From assembly GCA_035649895.1 (NCBI GenBank), contig DASRIS010000115.1, positions 1-5,221 of the forward strand: DNA of 5,221 bases, written 5' to 3'. Numbering within the stretch: position 1 is the first letter of the stretch; each line of letters starts with the position of its first letter. Below, piece by piece: positions 1 through 5,221 of the stretch. This stretch comes from DASSUC01 sp035649895. Its GTDB lineage: Bacteria; Actinomycetota; Actinomycetes; Mycobacteriales; Micromonosporaceae. The notes beneath the pieces are model-generated. The model ran no database searches, was not told where the DNA came from, and was given only the letters and a program-made list of their open reading frames with translations. The translations under genes and the position numbers were made by a program.

Positions 1-378
1 TGAGCCGACGATGGCCAGACTCGCCCTCGCCGACCCCACAACTCGAACCATCGCTGCTTGCAACTGCTCAAATCCACAGACCACCTGAGCCGGGTTGGTG
101 AGGCCTTGCTCGGCATCCACCAGCGCGAGGGTCGGACGACCGCGGTCCTGATGGGCGAACAGCGTTTCTGGCGGCGGGCCATAGATCGCACAGAGTGCGG
201 CGCGATACCGAGGGCTGGTACGGCGTGTTCCACGTTCCCAGGCGCTCAGCAAGCTGGCCGTGACCCCAGAGCCGCCAAGGTGCGAGTCGATCTCGCTGAC
301 CACCCGCTCGAGGGTTCAGTTCCGGTGACTCCGAGCGAGGCGCAGTGGAGACTCAGGAGGTGATGTCGGCACTTCCAC
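1..378 (-). pseudogene. XRE-family helix-turn-helix regulator, interrupted by in-frame TGA and cut by the window edge
   Basis: Read on the minus strand, one frame is coherent from about 459 to base 1 except for a TGA at 316-318. Before the stop it reads SPLRLARSHRN; after it TLERVVSEID, then VTASLLSAWERGTRR, YRAALCAIYG and PPETLFAHQD. This is the pattern of actinobacterial XRE-like DNA-binding regulators: helix 1, a recognition helix with the S.WERG signature, then a short linker. The part nearest the left edge (QLQAAMVRVVGSARASLAIVGS) looks like the start of the effector domain, which continues outside the window. A Trp codon is expected at the TGA (RNWTLE), so a TGG-to-TGA change is the simplest explanation. 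The preferred start is GTG at 378, with GGAGG six bases upstream; ATG at 459 is an alternative. Codons such as CTT, TCT, ACA, TAT and TGT are more frequent than in neighbouring genes, suggesting a different origin. Restart at GTG 303 would lose the first helix. Family call fairly sure; pseudogene status depends on the TGA being real. Confidence 0.72.
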
Positions 379-384
379 CCGGAC

Positions 385-389
385 CCTCC
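385..389 (-). promoter_or_regulatory. Ribosome binding site supporting the GTG 378 start of the regulator
   Basis: On the minus strand GGAGG is followed by six bases and then GTG at 378-376. This favours a start there over the in-frame ATG at 459, which has no comparable purine-rich stretch before it. The sequence between 459 and 378 could still be coding, since it is open and reads DWQEIDNRPDRRVRVEVP. Confidence 0.4.
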
Positions 390-455
390 GATCCGGCCGG
401 TTGTCAATCTCCTGCCAATCCTGCCGTGTTCCTGTGACAGAGTCCGCCAGTAGGC

Positions 456-786
456 TCATCTGTGGCTCATGCGCCTGAACGATTCACGGCTCGTTACAAC
501 TTTCTTCACTTCTTCAGGCTCGGTGACGATGCTCATGCGGCCGATGGCCAGCCCCTGGTAGAGCAGGGACCTGCCCACCACGCCGGCCAGGCCGGCCGCC
601 GCCCCCCAGCCCACCCCGGCCACGAGACGGCGTCCCTTCACAACGCCACGACCAGCAGCAGGGCGAAGCTGACGAGCTGGGACAGCAGGAGACCACGAAG
701 ACGTGCGCCCGCCGGGTGAGGACGCCGCCGGCGAAGTCCGACACCCCGTAGGACACCGCGGCGGCCAGGGCCAGGAGGATCTCCAT
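456..786 (-). pseudogene. EamA/DMT-family transporter, N-terminal remnant with two frameshifts
   Basis: EamA proteins are inner-membrane drug/metabolite transporters of about 280-300 residues with ten membrane helices. From ATG 786 the minus strand reads MEILLALAAAVSYGVSDFAG, a typical first helix. Near 688-690 the frame breaks: skipping to the next frame gives SLLSQLVSFALLLVVAL, a second helix. Near 642-643 it breaks again, after which VKGRRLVAGVGWGAAAGLAG and SLLYQGLAIGRMSIV follow. Two one-base deletions restore a continuous EamA start. Resemblance ends at about 521, where EPEEVKKVVTSRES leads to a TGA at 456. Only the first 85-90 of about 290 residues remain, so the product cannot be a working transporter. 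A weak AGGGA at 795-799 precedes the start. The gene was divergent from the metallo-hydrolase at 847. The substrate cannot be inferred. Sequencing error could explain the frameshifts but not the missing two thirds. Confidence 0.75.
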
Positions 787-830
787 CGCGCTTGTCCCTG
801 GGATCGGTCATGGTTGTCCAGGCTATAGCG

Positions 831-842
831 GGAGGGAGGAGG
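831..842 (+). promoter_or_regulatory. Strong ribosome binding site of the metallo-hydrolase
   Basis: A purine run GGAGGGAGGAGG ends four bases before ATG 847. It fixes the start of the metallo-hydrolase. The 60-bp space between the divergent starts at 786 and 847 must also hold its promoter. CTATAG at 823-828 is a possible -10 but has no convincing -35 partner, so I do not call a promoter. Confidence 0.7.
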
Positions 843-846
843 CGCC

Positions 847-1479
847 ATGCGGCTGACCAAGTACGGGCACTCGTGCCTGCTGGTGGAGGAGGGACCGGCC
901 CGGCTGCTGCTGGACCCGGGTACCCTCTCCGGCGGGTTCGAGGAGCTGGAGGGCCTGACCGCCGTGCTGGTCACCCACCAGCACGCCGACCACCTCGCCC
1001 TCCAGCGGCTTCGCACGCTGCTGGACCGCAACCCCGGGGCCCGGGTGCTCTGCGACGAGGGCAGCGCCGAGCAGCTCGCCGCGGCCGGCGCGGCGGTCGA
1101 GGTCGTCCACGACGGGGAGGAACTGGACGTCGGCGGGGTCGCGGTGCGCGTCAGCGGGCGCGACCACGCGGTCATCCACCCCGACATCCCGGTGGTTCCC
1201 AACGTCGGCTACCTGGTGGGCGGGCGGCTGTTCCATCCAGGCGACGCATTCACCCCGCCGGGCCGGCCGGTCGAGGTGCTGGCGGTCCCGGCCGGGGCGC
1301 CGTGGCTGAAGGTGTCGGAGCCGATCGACTACCTGCGCCAGGTGCGCCCAAAGGTGGCCGTGCCAGTGCACGAGCTGGTGCTGTCCCAGGCCGGGAAGGC
1401 GATCCACTACCGGCAGCTCGAGCAGCTCGGCGGGGCGACGCTGCGGGTGCTGGACGACGGCGCCCCCGTGGAGCTGTAG
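847..1479 (+). CDS. Metallo-beta-lactamase-fold hydrolase, UlaG/UPF0173-like
   Basis: A 210-residue cytoplasmic protein of the metallo-beta-lactamase superfamily, close in layout to the UlaG-like/UPF0173 metal-dependent hydrolases common in Actinobacteria. The metal-binding set is complete: the N-terminal GHSC with His8, LLDPG with Asp23, the signature THQHADH (His44, His46, Asp48, His49), DHAVIHPD with His107 and His111, HPGDA with Asp133, and VPVHE with His175. APWLKVSEPIDYLR near 151-164 is also typical of this group. Length matches the family, and there is no signal peptide or membrane segment. The start ATG follows a very strong ribosome binding site. The TAG stop shares its G with the GTG start of the next gene, so the two are almost certainly co-transcribed and translationally coupled. 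The true substrate is unknown; the fold covers hydrolysis of phosphodiesters, lactones and thioesters. The fold assignment is near certain, the specific reaction is not. Confidence 0.93.
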   Translation: MRLTKYGHSCLLVEEGPARLLLDPGTLSGGFEELEGLTAVLVTHQHADHLALQRLRTLLDRNPGARVLCDEGSAEQLAAAGAAVEVVHDGEELDVGGVAVRVSGRDHAVIHPDIPVVPNVGYLVGGRLFHPGDAFTPPGRPVEVLAVPAGAPWLKVSEPIDYLRQVRPKVAVPVHELVLSQAGKAIHYRQLEQLGGATLRVLDDGAPVEL

Positions 1480-2129
1480 TGCCGCTGCAGAACCGCGTCA
1501 CCCCCACCGGGGAGATCGTCGCCGACCCGGGACGCGGCCTGCTGATGGGCAACCGCGGCTGCCTGCACGGGCCGGACCGCCGGCTGGGCGTGGCCCGCTG
1601 GCGGTCGAAGCTGTGGATCTGCTGCGTGCTGGACTGGAAGGGCGTGCGGCGCGACCCGATGCCGCCGGGTCGCTGGACGGCGCTGTTCTTCCTGGACGAG
1701 GCGAGCGCGCTGGCGGCGGGGCACCGCCCGTGCGCGTACTGCCGCCGCGCCGACTTCGTCGCCTTCGCCGAGGCGTGGCGTGGCGCGCACCGGCTGGCGC
1801 AGCGGCCGCGCGCCGCCGAGATCGACGCGCGCCTGCACGCCGAGCGGGTCGACCCGCGCTCGCGCCGGCAGGTGACCCGGCCGGCGGTGGCTGGCGAGCT
1901 GCCCGACGGCGTCATGGTCCGCGCCGGCGGCACGCCCGGGCTGCTGGCCGGCGGCGCCCTGCTGCCGTGGACGTTCGCCGGCTACCGGGCCCCCGTCCCG
2001 CTGCCGCCGGCCATGCAGGTCGAGCTGCTCACACCGCCGGCGACGGTGGCGGCCGTCGCCGGCGGCTACCGCCCGCTGCTGCACCCGACGACTGCGGGGG
2101 CTCCGCCCCCGCAACCTCCCCGGACCTGA
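1479..2129 (+). CDS. Conserved hypothetical protein with an Ada-like GHRPCxxC zinc-binding motif
   Basis: A 216-residue protein of a family I recognise as a widespread conserved hypothetical but cannot name. Recognisable blocks are PLQNRVTPTGEIVADP (2-17), GLLMGNRG (20-27), WICCVLDWKG (46-55), ALFFLDEASALAAGHRPCAYC (68-88), LHAERVDPRSRR (119-130), LLPWTFAGYR (161-170) and ELLTPPATVAAVAGGYRPLLHP (182-203). The FLDEASALAAGHRPCxxCR segment resembles the second cysteine pair of the Ada methyl-phosphotriester zinc domain (EAxAAGxRPCxxC). Cys48 and Cys49 in WICC, or Cys28, could supply the other ligands. This is inference from pattern only. The GTG start at 1479 uses the last base of the upstream TAG; GGAG at 1470-1473 serves as ribosome binding site. 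The same frame is open upstream to 792, but there it is a shadow of the hydrolase. The Ala/Pro-rich C-terminal tail overlaps a GC hairpin and is probably not conserved. Probably cytoplasmic; function unknown. Confidence 0.85.
   Translation: MPLQNRVTPTGEIVADPGRGLLMGNRGCLHGPDRRLGVARWRSKLWICCVLDWKGVRRDPMPPGRWTALFFLDEASALAAGHRPCAYCRRADFVAFAEAWRGAHRLAQRPRAAEIDARLHAERVDPRSRRQVTRPAVAGELPDGVMVRAGGTPGLLAGGALLPWTFAGYRAPVPLPPAMQVELLTPPATVAAVAGGYRPLLHPTTAGAPPPQPPRT
2093..2113 (+). terminator. GC-rich hairpin at the 3' end of the hypothetical gene, possible terminator
   Basis: A perfect 9-bp inverted repeat (TGCGGGGGC and GCCCCCGCA) around a TCC loop lies within the last codons of the plus-strand hypothetical gene, 36 bases before the convergent gene's stop. 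No T run follows on the plus strand and no A run precedes it, so it is not a classical intrinsic terminator. High-GC actinobacteria often use such T-poor hairpins. Because the repeat is symmetrical it could act on transcripts from both sides. Confidence 0.4.
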
Positions 2130-2149
2130 TGCCCCGGTGAGGTCGGGTG

Positions 2150-3082
2150 CTAGGGCGGTGAGCCGAGCGCCTTCACCGATCGGCCGAGCACGTTGTCGAT
2201 CCCCCACCGTTCCGCCAGCTCGAGCAGCCGCTCGGCGTCAGGTGGCCTGGACGGCAGGGCGGTGTCGACGGTCGGCAGCGGCAGCGTCCGGACCGTGCCG
2301 ACGACCCGCGGCGCCACCGTGAGGTAGTCCCGGGCCGCGTTGAGCTTGCCCGCGACCCCGGCGAGGTGGGGGTCGCGGGACGCGGCGGCGTCCAGCAGCG
2401 CATCCAGCGTCCCGAACCGCGCCAGCAGGCTGGCGGCGGTCTTCTCCCCGATCCCGGGAACCCCGGGCAGCCCGTCGCTGGGGTCGCCCCGGAGGGTGGC
2501 GAAGTCGGCGTACTGCGCCGGGGCGATGCCGTACCGCGCCCGCAGCGCGGCGGCGTCCATGACCTCCAGCTTGGTGACGCCGCGGGCGGTGTACAGCACG
2601 CGGACGTCGCGGTCGTCGTCGATGAGCTGGAACAGGTCGCGGTCGCCGGTGACGACGTCCACGGGCACGGTGGCCCGCTCGGCGAGGGTGGCGATCACGT
2701 CGTCGGCCTCGTGCTCGTCGGCGCCGACCGCGGCGATGCCGAGGGCGTCGAGCACGTCGAGGATGATCGGGACCTGCTCGGCGAGCCCGGGCGGCTCGGC
2801 CTCGCCGGGGGGCGCGCCGCCGCCTCCCGGCGCCGTCTGCTGGTCGGCGAGCCGGTGCGTCTTGTAGGTGGGCAGCAGCGCCACCCGCCAGGCGGGGCGC
2901 CAGTCCTGGTCGAGGCAGGCCACCAGGTCGGTGGGGTGGTACCGCGTGATCAGCGTCGACACCATGTCGAGGAAGCCGCGGACCGCGTTGGTGGGGGTGC
3001 CGTCCGGCGCCGGGATGGAGGCCTTCACCCCGTAGAAGGCGCGGAAGTAGAGGCTGGCGGCGTCCAGCAGCATCAGGCTCAT
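2150..3082 (-). CDS. 5'-3' exonuclease (polA-type flap/structure-specific nuclease)
   Basis: A 310-residue stand-alone homologue of the 5'-nuclease domain of DNA polymerase I. It would remove RNA primers, 5' flaps or damaged strands ahead of a nick, using two metal ions. Visible signatures are the N-terminal LLDAASLYFRAFYG with Asp7, LDQDWRPAWRVALLPTYKTHR (57-77) with its Asp and Arg/Lys residues, HEADDVIATLAE with Glu125, Asp127 and Asp128, VTGDRDLFQLI with Asp147 and Asp149, and the helix-3-turn-helix block LRGDPSDGLPGVPGIGEKTA (197-216) with Asp200 and Asp203. All acidic metal ligands expected for the family look intact. A Gly/Pro-rich loop at about 84-98 sits where the flexible arch is in this family. 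Length is normal for actinobacterial stand-alone versions. ATG 3082 overlaps the ligase TGA (ATGA), so translation is probably coupled; no clear ribosome binding site precedes it. A longer reading to 3415 is a ligase shadow. ATG 3073 is a second in-frame start but less likely. Confidence 0.94.
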   Translation of the reverse strand: MSLMLLDAASLYFRAFYGVKASIPAPDGTPTNAVRGFLDMVSTLITRYHPTDLVACLDQDWRPAWRVALLPTYKTHRLADQQTAPGGGGAPPGEAEPPGLAEQVPIILDVLDALGIAAVGADEHEADDVIATLAERATVPVDVVTGDRDLFQLIDDDRDVRVLYTARGVTKLEVMDAAALRARYGIAPAQYADFATLRGDPSDGLPGVPGIGEKTAASLLARFGTLDALLDAAASRDPHLAGVAGKLNAARDYLTVAPRVVGTVRTLPLPTVDTALPSRPPDAERLLELAERWGIDNVLGRSVKALGSPP

Positions 3083-4836
3083 GCGCCGGCCGGTGCTCGC
3101 CGGGCCGCCCGGAACATGCCCACGACCTCCTCGACGGTGGTCGCGTCCTCGGCGGCCTTGTCGTCGCGCCAGCGGCCGGTGAAGCGCGGGAACCGCAACG
3201 CCAGCCCGGAGTCCTCCTTGAGCAGATCCCATGCGGCGGTGTGGGTCGGCGACAGCGTCAGCTCGGCGGCCAGCACCTCCACCACCAGGGCGGGCTCGAA
3301 CCACACGTCGGCGTGGCGGCGCGTGTCGACCCGCGCGGGCGGCTCGGCGCGGACCAGCGGGGCGAGCCGAGCCGGCAGCGCCGCCAGCTCCGCGTCGCTG
3401 AACCCGGTGCCGCACTTGCAGATCGTCTGGAACCTGTCCGCGGCCGGGTCATAGACGGCCAGCAGCAGCGCCCCGTAGATGCCGGCGCGCCGGCCCCGCC
3501 CGTACAGCGCCCCCACCACCACCAGGTCCAGGGTGTCGCTGAGCTCGCTGCGGTAGTCGCGCTTGAGCTTGATCCACGACCAGCCGCGCGCGCCGGCCTG
3601 GTAGCCGACGGTCGGCGCCAGGGACTTGCAGATCAGGCCCTCGCAGCCGTCGGCGACCGCCTGCTCGAACAGCGCCTCCAGGGCCGCCTCGTCGTCGACC
3701 TGCTCGGCGGTGGCCAGCCGGAGCTGCGGCGACGGGGTGATGGCCTCGGCCAGCCGCGCCCGCCGCTCCAGGTAGGGCAGGCGGGTGAGGTCCTCGCCGT
3801 CGGCGTACAGCAGCTCGAAGCAGAACAGGCTCACCGGCACGTCGCTGATCGCCTCGGTGATGCCGTACTTGCGCCGCCGGAACATCACGTCCTGGAAGGG
3901 GCGCAGCTCGCCGGAGGCCGGGTCGAAGGCGACCACCTCGCCCTCCAGGATCGCCTCCCGCGGCCCGAGCCCCGCCTGGAGGAGCTTCACCGTGTCGGGG
4001 AACTGGCCGGAGACGCGCTCCAGGCGGCGGGTGAACAGCTCCAGCTGCCCGTCGGCGGTGCGGTGGGCCTGCACGCGGATGCCGTCGTACTTGTACTCGG
4101 CCGCGCACGCCCCACCCAGCTTGGCGAGGATCTCGGCGGAGCTGCTCATCCGCTGGGCGAGCATCGGCCGCACCGGGTTGCCGGCCCGCACCCGCATCCC
4201 CTCGACCGCCTCCAGCCCCTCCTGGACCAGGGTGGCGGCGACCAGGCCGAGGTCGGAGCAGATGTTGTAGGCGCGCTCCAGCACCGGGCGGGCCTTGCGG
4301 CCGCCGGCGTGCACCTCCGCGAGCGCGTCGAGGATGGTGGCGGTGCCGATCCCAAGGCGCAGCGAGCCGGTGACAGTGCGGACCAGGTAGCGGGCCTCCA
4401 GCGGGGTGGCCTCGCGGAGCAGCCCCACGAACGGGGCGAGCTTGCGGGCCTGCGAGCCGGTCCCCTCGGCCTGGGCGATCTGGTGCAGGGTGCCGAACAC
4501 GACCTCGACCTCGAGAGTCGCCGGCCTGGGGGCCAACGCCGCCAGCAGGGCCTCGGCGGCCAGGCCCAGGTCGCCGACCTCCTTGGCGCTGGTGAGCGCC
4601 TGCTCGGCGGTCACCCCCGCGGCCTCGGCGACCGCGCGGGCGGCCATCCGCTCGGCCAGGCCGAGCTCCACGCCGGCGAAGTCGGGCGCGATCTCGCCCT
4701 GGCACAGCAGCGTCACCGTCGGCAGCAGGGTCTTGGGGGTCTCGGCGATCAGCGCGGCGAGGCGGTCGATGAGCTCCAGGCGGGCGGTGGCGGCCTCCAG
4801 GTCGCGGTAGGCCTCGGCGACGATCTGATACCGCAT
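3079..4836 (-). CDS. ATP-dependent DNA ligase, archaeal/eukaryal type (DNA-binding, adenylation and OB domains)
   Basis: A 585-residue ligase that seals nicks in duplex DNA via an enzyme-AMP intermediate. Residues 1-210 form the helical DNA-binding domain of the Lig1-like family, including GTGSQARK (125-132) and LRLGIG (159-164). The adenylation domain has motif I EYKYDGIR with nucleophile Lys249, the following TRRLERVS (269-276), motif III ILEGEVVAFD (296-305), motif IIIa SLFCFELLYADG (336-347), motif IV EGLICKS with Lys404 and motif V WIKLKRDY (421-428). The OB domain runs from about 430 to 585 with GRGRRAGIYG (446-455), KCGTGFSD (474-481) and a motif VI region RFPRFTGRWRDDK (548-560). All catalytic motifs are present. 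The size matches archaeal ligases (about 560-600) and exceeds mycobacterial LigB (about 510). ATG 4836 was chosen because GGAGGAG lies five bases upstream and the family begins with a similar sequence; the frame is open to 4971 but that extension looks non-coding. Likely accessory to NAD-dependent LigA. The exonuclease follows with an ATGA overlap. Confidence 0.96.
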   Translation of the reverse strand: MRYQIVAEAYRDLEAATARLELIDRLAALIAETPKTLLPTVTLLCQGEIAPDFAGVELGLAERMAARAVAEAAGVTAEQALTSAKEVGDLGLAAEALLAALAPRPATLEVEVVFGTLHQIAQAEGTGSQARKLAPFVGLLREATPLEARYLVRTVTGSLRLGIGTATILDALAEVHAGGRKARPVLERAYNICSDLGLVAATLVQEGLEAVEGMRVRAGNPVRPMLAQRMSSSAEILAKLGGACAAEYKYDGIRVQAHRTADGQLELFTRRLERVSGQFPDTVKLLQAGLGPREAILEGEVVAFDPASGELRPFQDVMFRRRKYGITEAISDVPVSLFCFELLYADGEDLTRLPYLERRARLAEAITPSPQLRLATAEQVDDEAALEALFEQAVADGCEGLICKSLAPTVGYQAGARGWSWIKLKRDYRSELSDTLDLVVVGALYGRGRRAGIYGALLLAVYDPAADRFQTICKCGTGFSDAELAALPARLAPLVRAEPPARVDTRRHADVWFEPALVVEVLAAELTLSPTHTAAWDLLKEDSGLALRFPRFTGRWRDDKAAEDATTVEEVVGMFRAARRAPAGA

Positions 4837-4989
4837 CCACGCTCCTCCCGCCGGCGGGTTCGCTTGGCCGCCCGGCCACGGCAGGATATCGGCCGCTGGC
4901 TTGCCTCGCCCCGTAGCTCGGGGGCCGGCTGGTCGAGACCAGCTCAAGGACGGGGTCGTCCGCGGGATCACGTACCGTCCGCGACCTCG
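4837..4989 (-). other. Spacer between kinase fragment and ligase, with small inverted repeat
   Basis: This 153-bp spacer contains no convincing gene. A 6-bp inverted repeat with a 4-base loop (GCTGGT-CGAG-ACCAGC on the plus strand) lies at 4928-4943. It has no T run and could be a weak hairpin, an operator or chance. One minus-strand frame is open from ATG 4993, which overlaps the kinase TGA, but that frame continues as an Arg/Pro/Gly-rich shadow through the ligase. No clear promoter was seen, so whether the ligase is read from its own promoter or from the kinase gene is undecided. Confidence 0.35.
4842..4849 (-). promoter_or_regulatory. Ribosome binding site deciding the ligase start
   Basis: On the minus strand GGGAGGAG is followed by CGTGG and ATG 4836. 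It chooses this start over the upstream in-frame ATG at 4971. Confidence 0.7.
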
Positions 4990-5221
4990 TCATCCTCCCG
5001 CGGGACCAGGAGACTTGAGCGCGGCAAGCGCCTGGGCGAGCTGCCGGTCTGCGCTCGAGGTCGCGTCGATCACGGTGTGCCCGACCGCCGGAGGTGGCAG
5101 CACGCCCGCTGTGAGGTGCTTCTCAGGGTCTGCGAGCTTCGCGCGATCGCGCGGGGCGGCCCGCCCATCCATGCGACGCAGGAGCTCGTCTTTGGGGCAG
5201 CGCATCCACAAGAGGGTCGGG
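4990..5221 (-). CDS. C-terminal part of a P-loop kinase / AAA-type ATP-binding protein (partial)
   Basis: The gene enters across the right edge, so only about its last 76 residues are visible and the Walker A motif lies outside the window. The visible frame starts PTLLWMRCPKDELLRRM, a beta strand with a helix as in the C-terminal half of small nucleotide/metabolite kinases. It is followed by GRAAPRDRAKLADPEKHL, an Arg-rich lid-like stretch, and by VGHTVIDATSSADRQLAQAL, the last strand and helix. This layout matches AAA_33-type P-loop kinases (zeta-toxin/polynucleotide-kinase-like fold), where basic residues of the lid contact phosphate. Substrate unknown. It stops at 4990 on the same strand as the ligase, 153 bp upstream, and may be in the same transcription unit. 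The TTG at 5211 is internal and not a start. Assignment rests on general pattern only. Confidence 0.55.
   Translation of the reverse strand, partial: PTLLWMRCPKDELLRRMDGRAAPRDRAKLADPEKHLTAGVLPPPAVGHTVIDATSSADRQLAQALAALKSPGPAGG

Noticed and set aside
58..363. Plus-strand reading frame of 101 codons
   Set aside because: It lies opposite the regulator, whose minus-strand frame has clear family motifs; the plus-strand product has no recognisable pattern.
402..407. Perfect TTGACA on the minus strand upstream of the regulator
   Set aside because: There is no -10-like hexamer 16-18 bases downstream, and the regulator's ribosome binding site would fall in the promoter spacer.
792..1478. Upstream extension of the hypothetical protein from ATG 792
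   Set aside because: The extension is an Arg/Gly/Pro-rich shadow of the metallo-hydrolase in another frame; family-like sequence begins right at GTG 1479.
2366..3454. Long plus-strand open frame of 362 codons
   Set aside because: It runs antisense to the exonuclease and ligase; its low-complexity Gly/Val/Arg content is typical of a GC-rich shadow.
4837..4971. 45-residue N-terminal extension of the ligase
   Set aside because: The extension has no ligase-like sequence, and the start at 4836 has a strong ribosome binding site.
3449..4993. Minus-strand frame of 514 codons starting on the kinase stop
   Set aside because: It overlaps the ligase in another frame and is Arg/Gly/Pro-rich throughout. 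The ATG overlap with the kinase TGA is likely chance.
1..5221. CRISPR array, tRNA, insertion sequence ends or tandem repeats
   Set aside because: No spaced direct repeats, tRNA-like cloverleaf or transposase motifs were recognised by eye; only short GC-rich inverted repeats expected by composition.

Overview
High-GC DNA with strong G/C third-position bias and actinobacterial-style proteins: a UlaG/UPF0173-like metallo-hydrolase, a polA-type stand-alone 5'-3' exonuclease, an archaeal/eukaryal-type ATP-dependent DNA ligase and an XRE-like regulator of a kind common in Actinomycetota. A chromosomal segment of an actinobacterium or close high-GC relative is the best guess. No tRNA, rRNA, CRISPR array or transposase was seen.

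Left part (1-786, minus strand): a decaying region. The left edge cuts an XRE-family regulator whose helix-turn-helix region carries an in-frame TGA where the family would be expected to have Trp. Upstream of it is the N-terminal third of an EamA/DMT-type transporter, broken by two apparent one-base deletions and then losing resemblance to the family. Codon use in the regulator is less GC-biased than in the genes to the right.

Middle (847-2129, plus strand): two tightly coupled genes, a metallo-beta-lactamase-fold hydrolase and a conserved hypothetical protein whose GHRPCxxC stretch resembles the zinc-binding module of Ada. The second starts on the last base of the first gene's stop codon. 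A strong GC hairpin lies in the 3' end of the second gene.

Right part (2150-5221, minus strand, convergent with the middle pair): a DNA-repair-looking operon. The order of transcription is the C-terminal end of a P-loop kinase/AAA-type protein (cut by the window edge), a 153-bp gap, an intact archaeal-type ATP-dependent DNA ligase, and a 5'-3' exonuclease joined to it by an ATGA overlap. The ligase and exonuclease together would make a flap/primer-trimming and nick-sealing pair, parallel in logic to FEN1 and Lig1. This pairing is the most interesting functional feature of the window. It is a prediction from gene content and overlap, not a demonstrated system.
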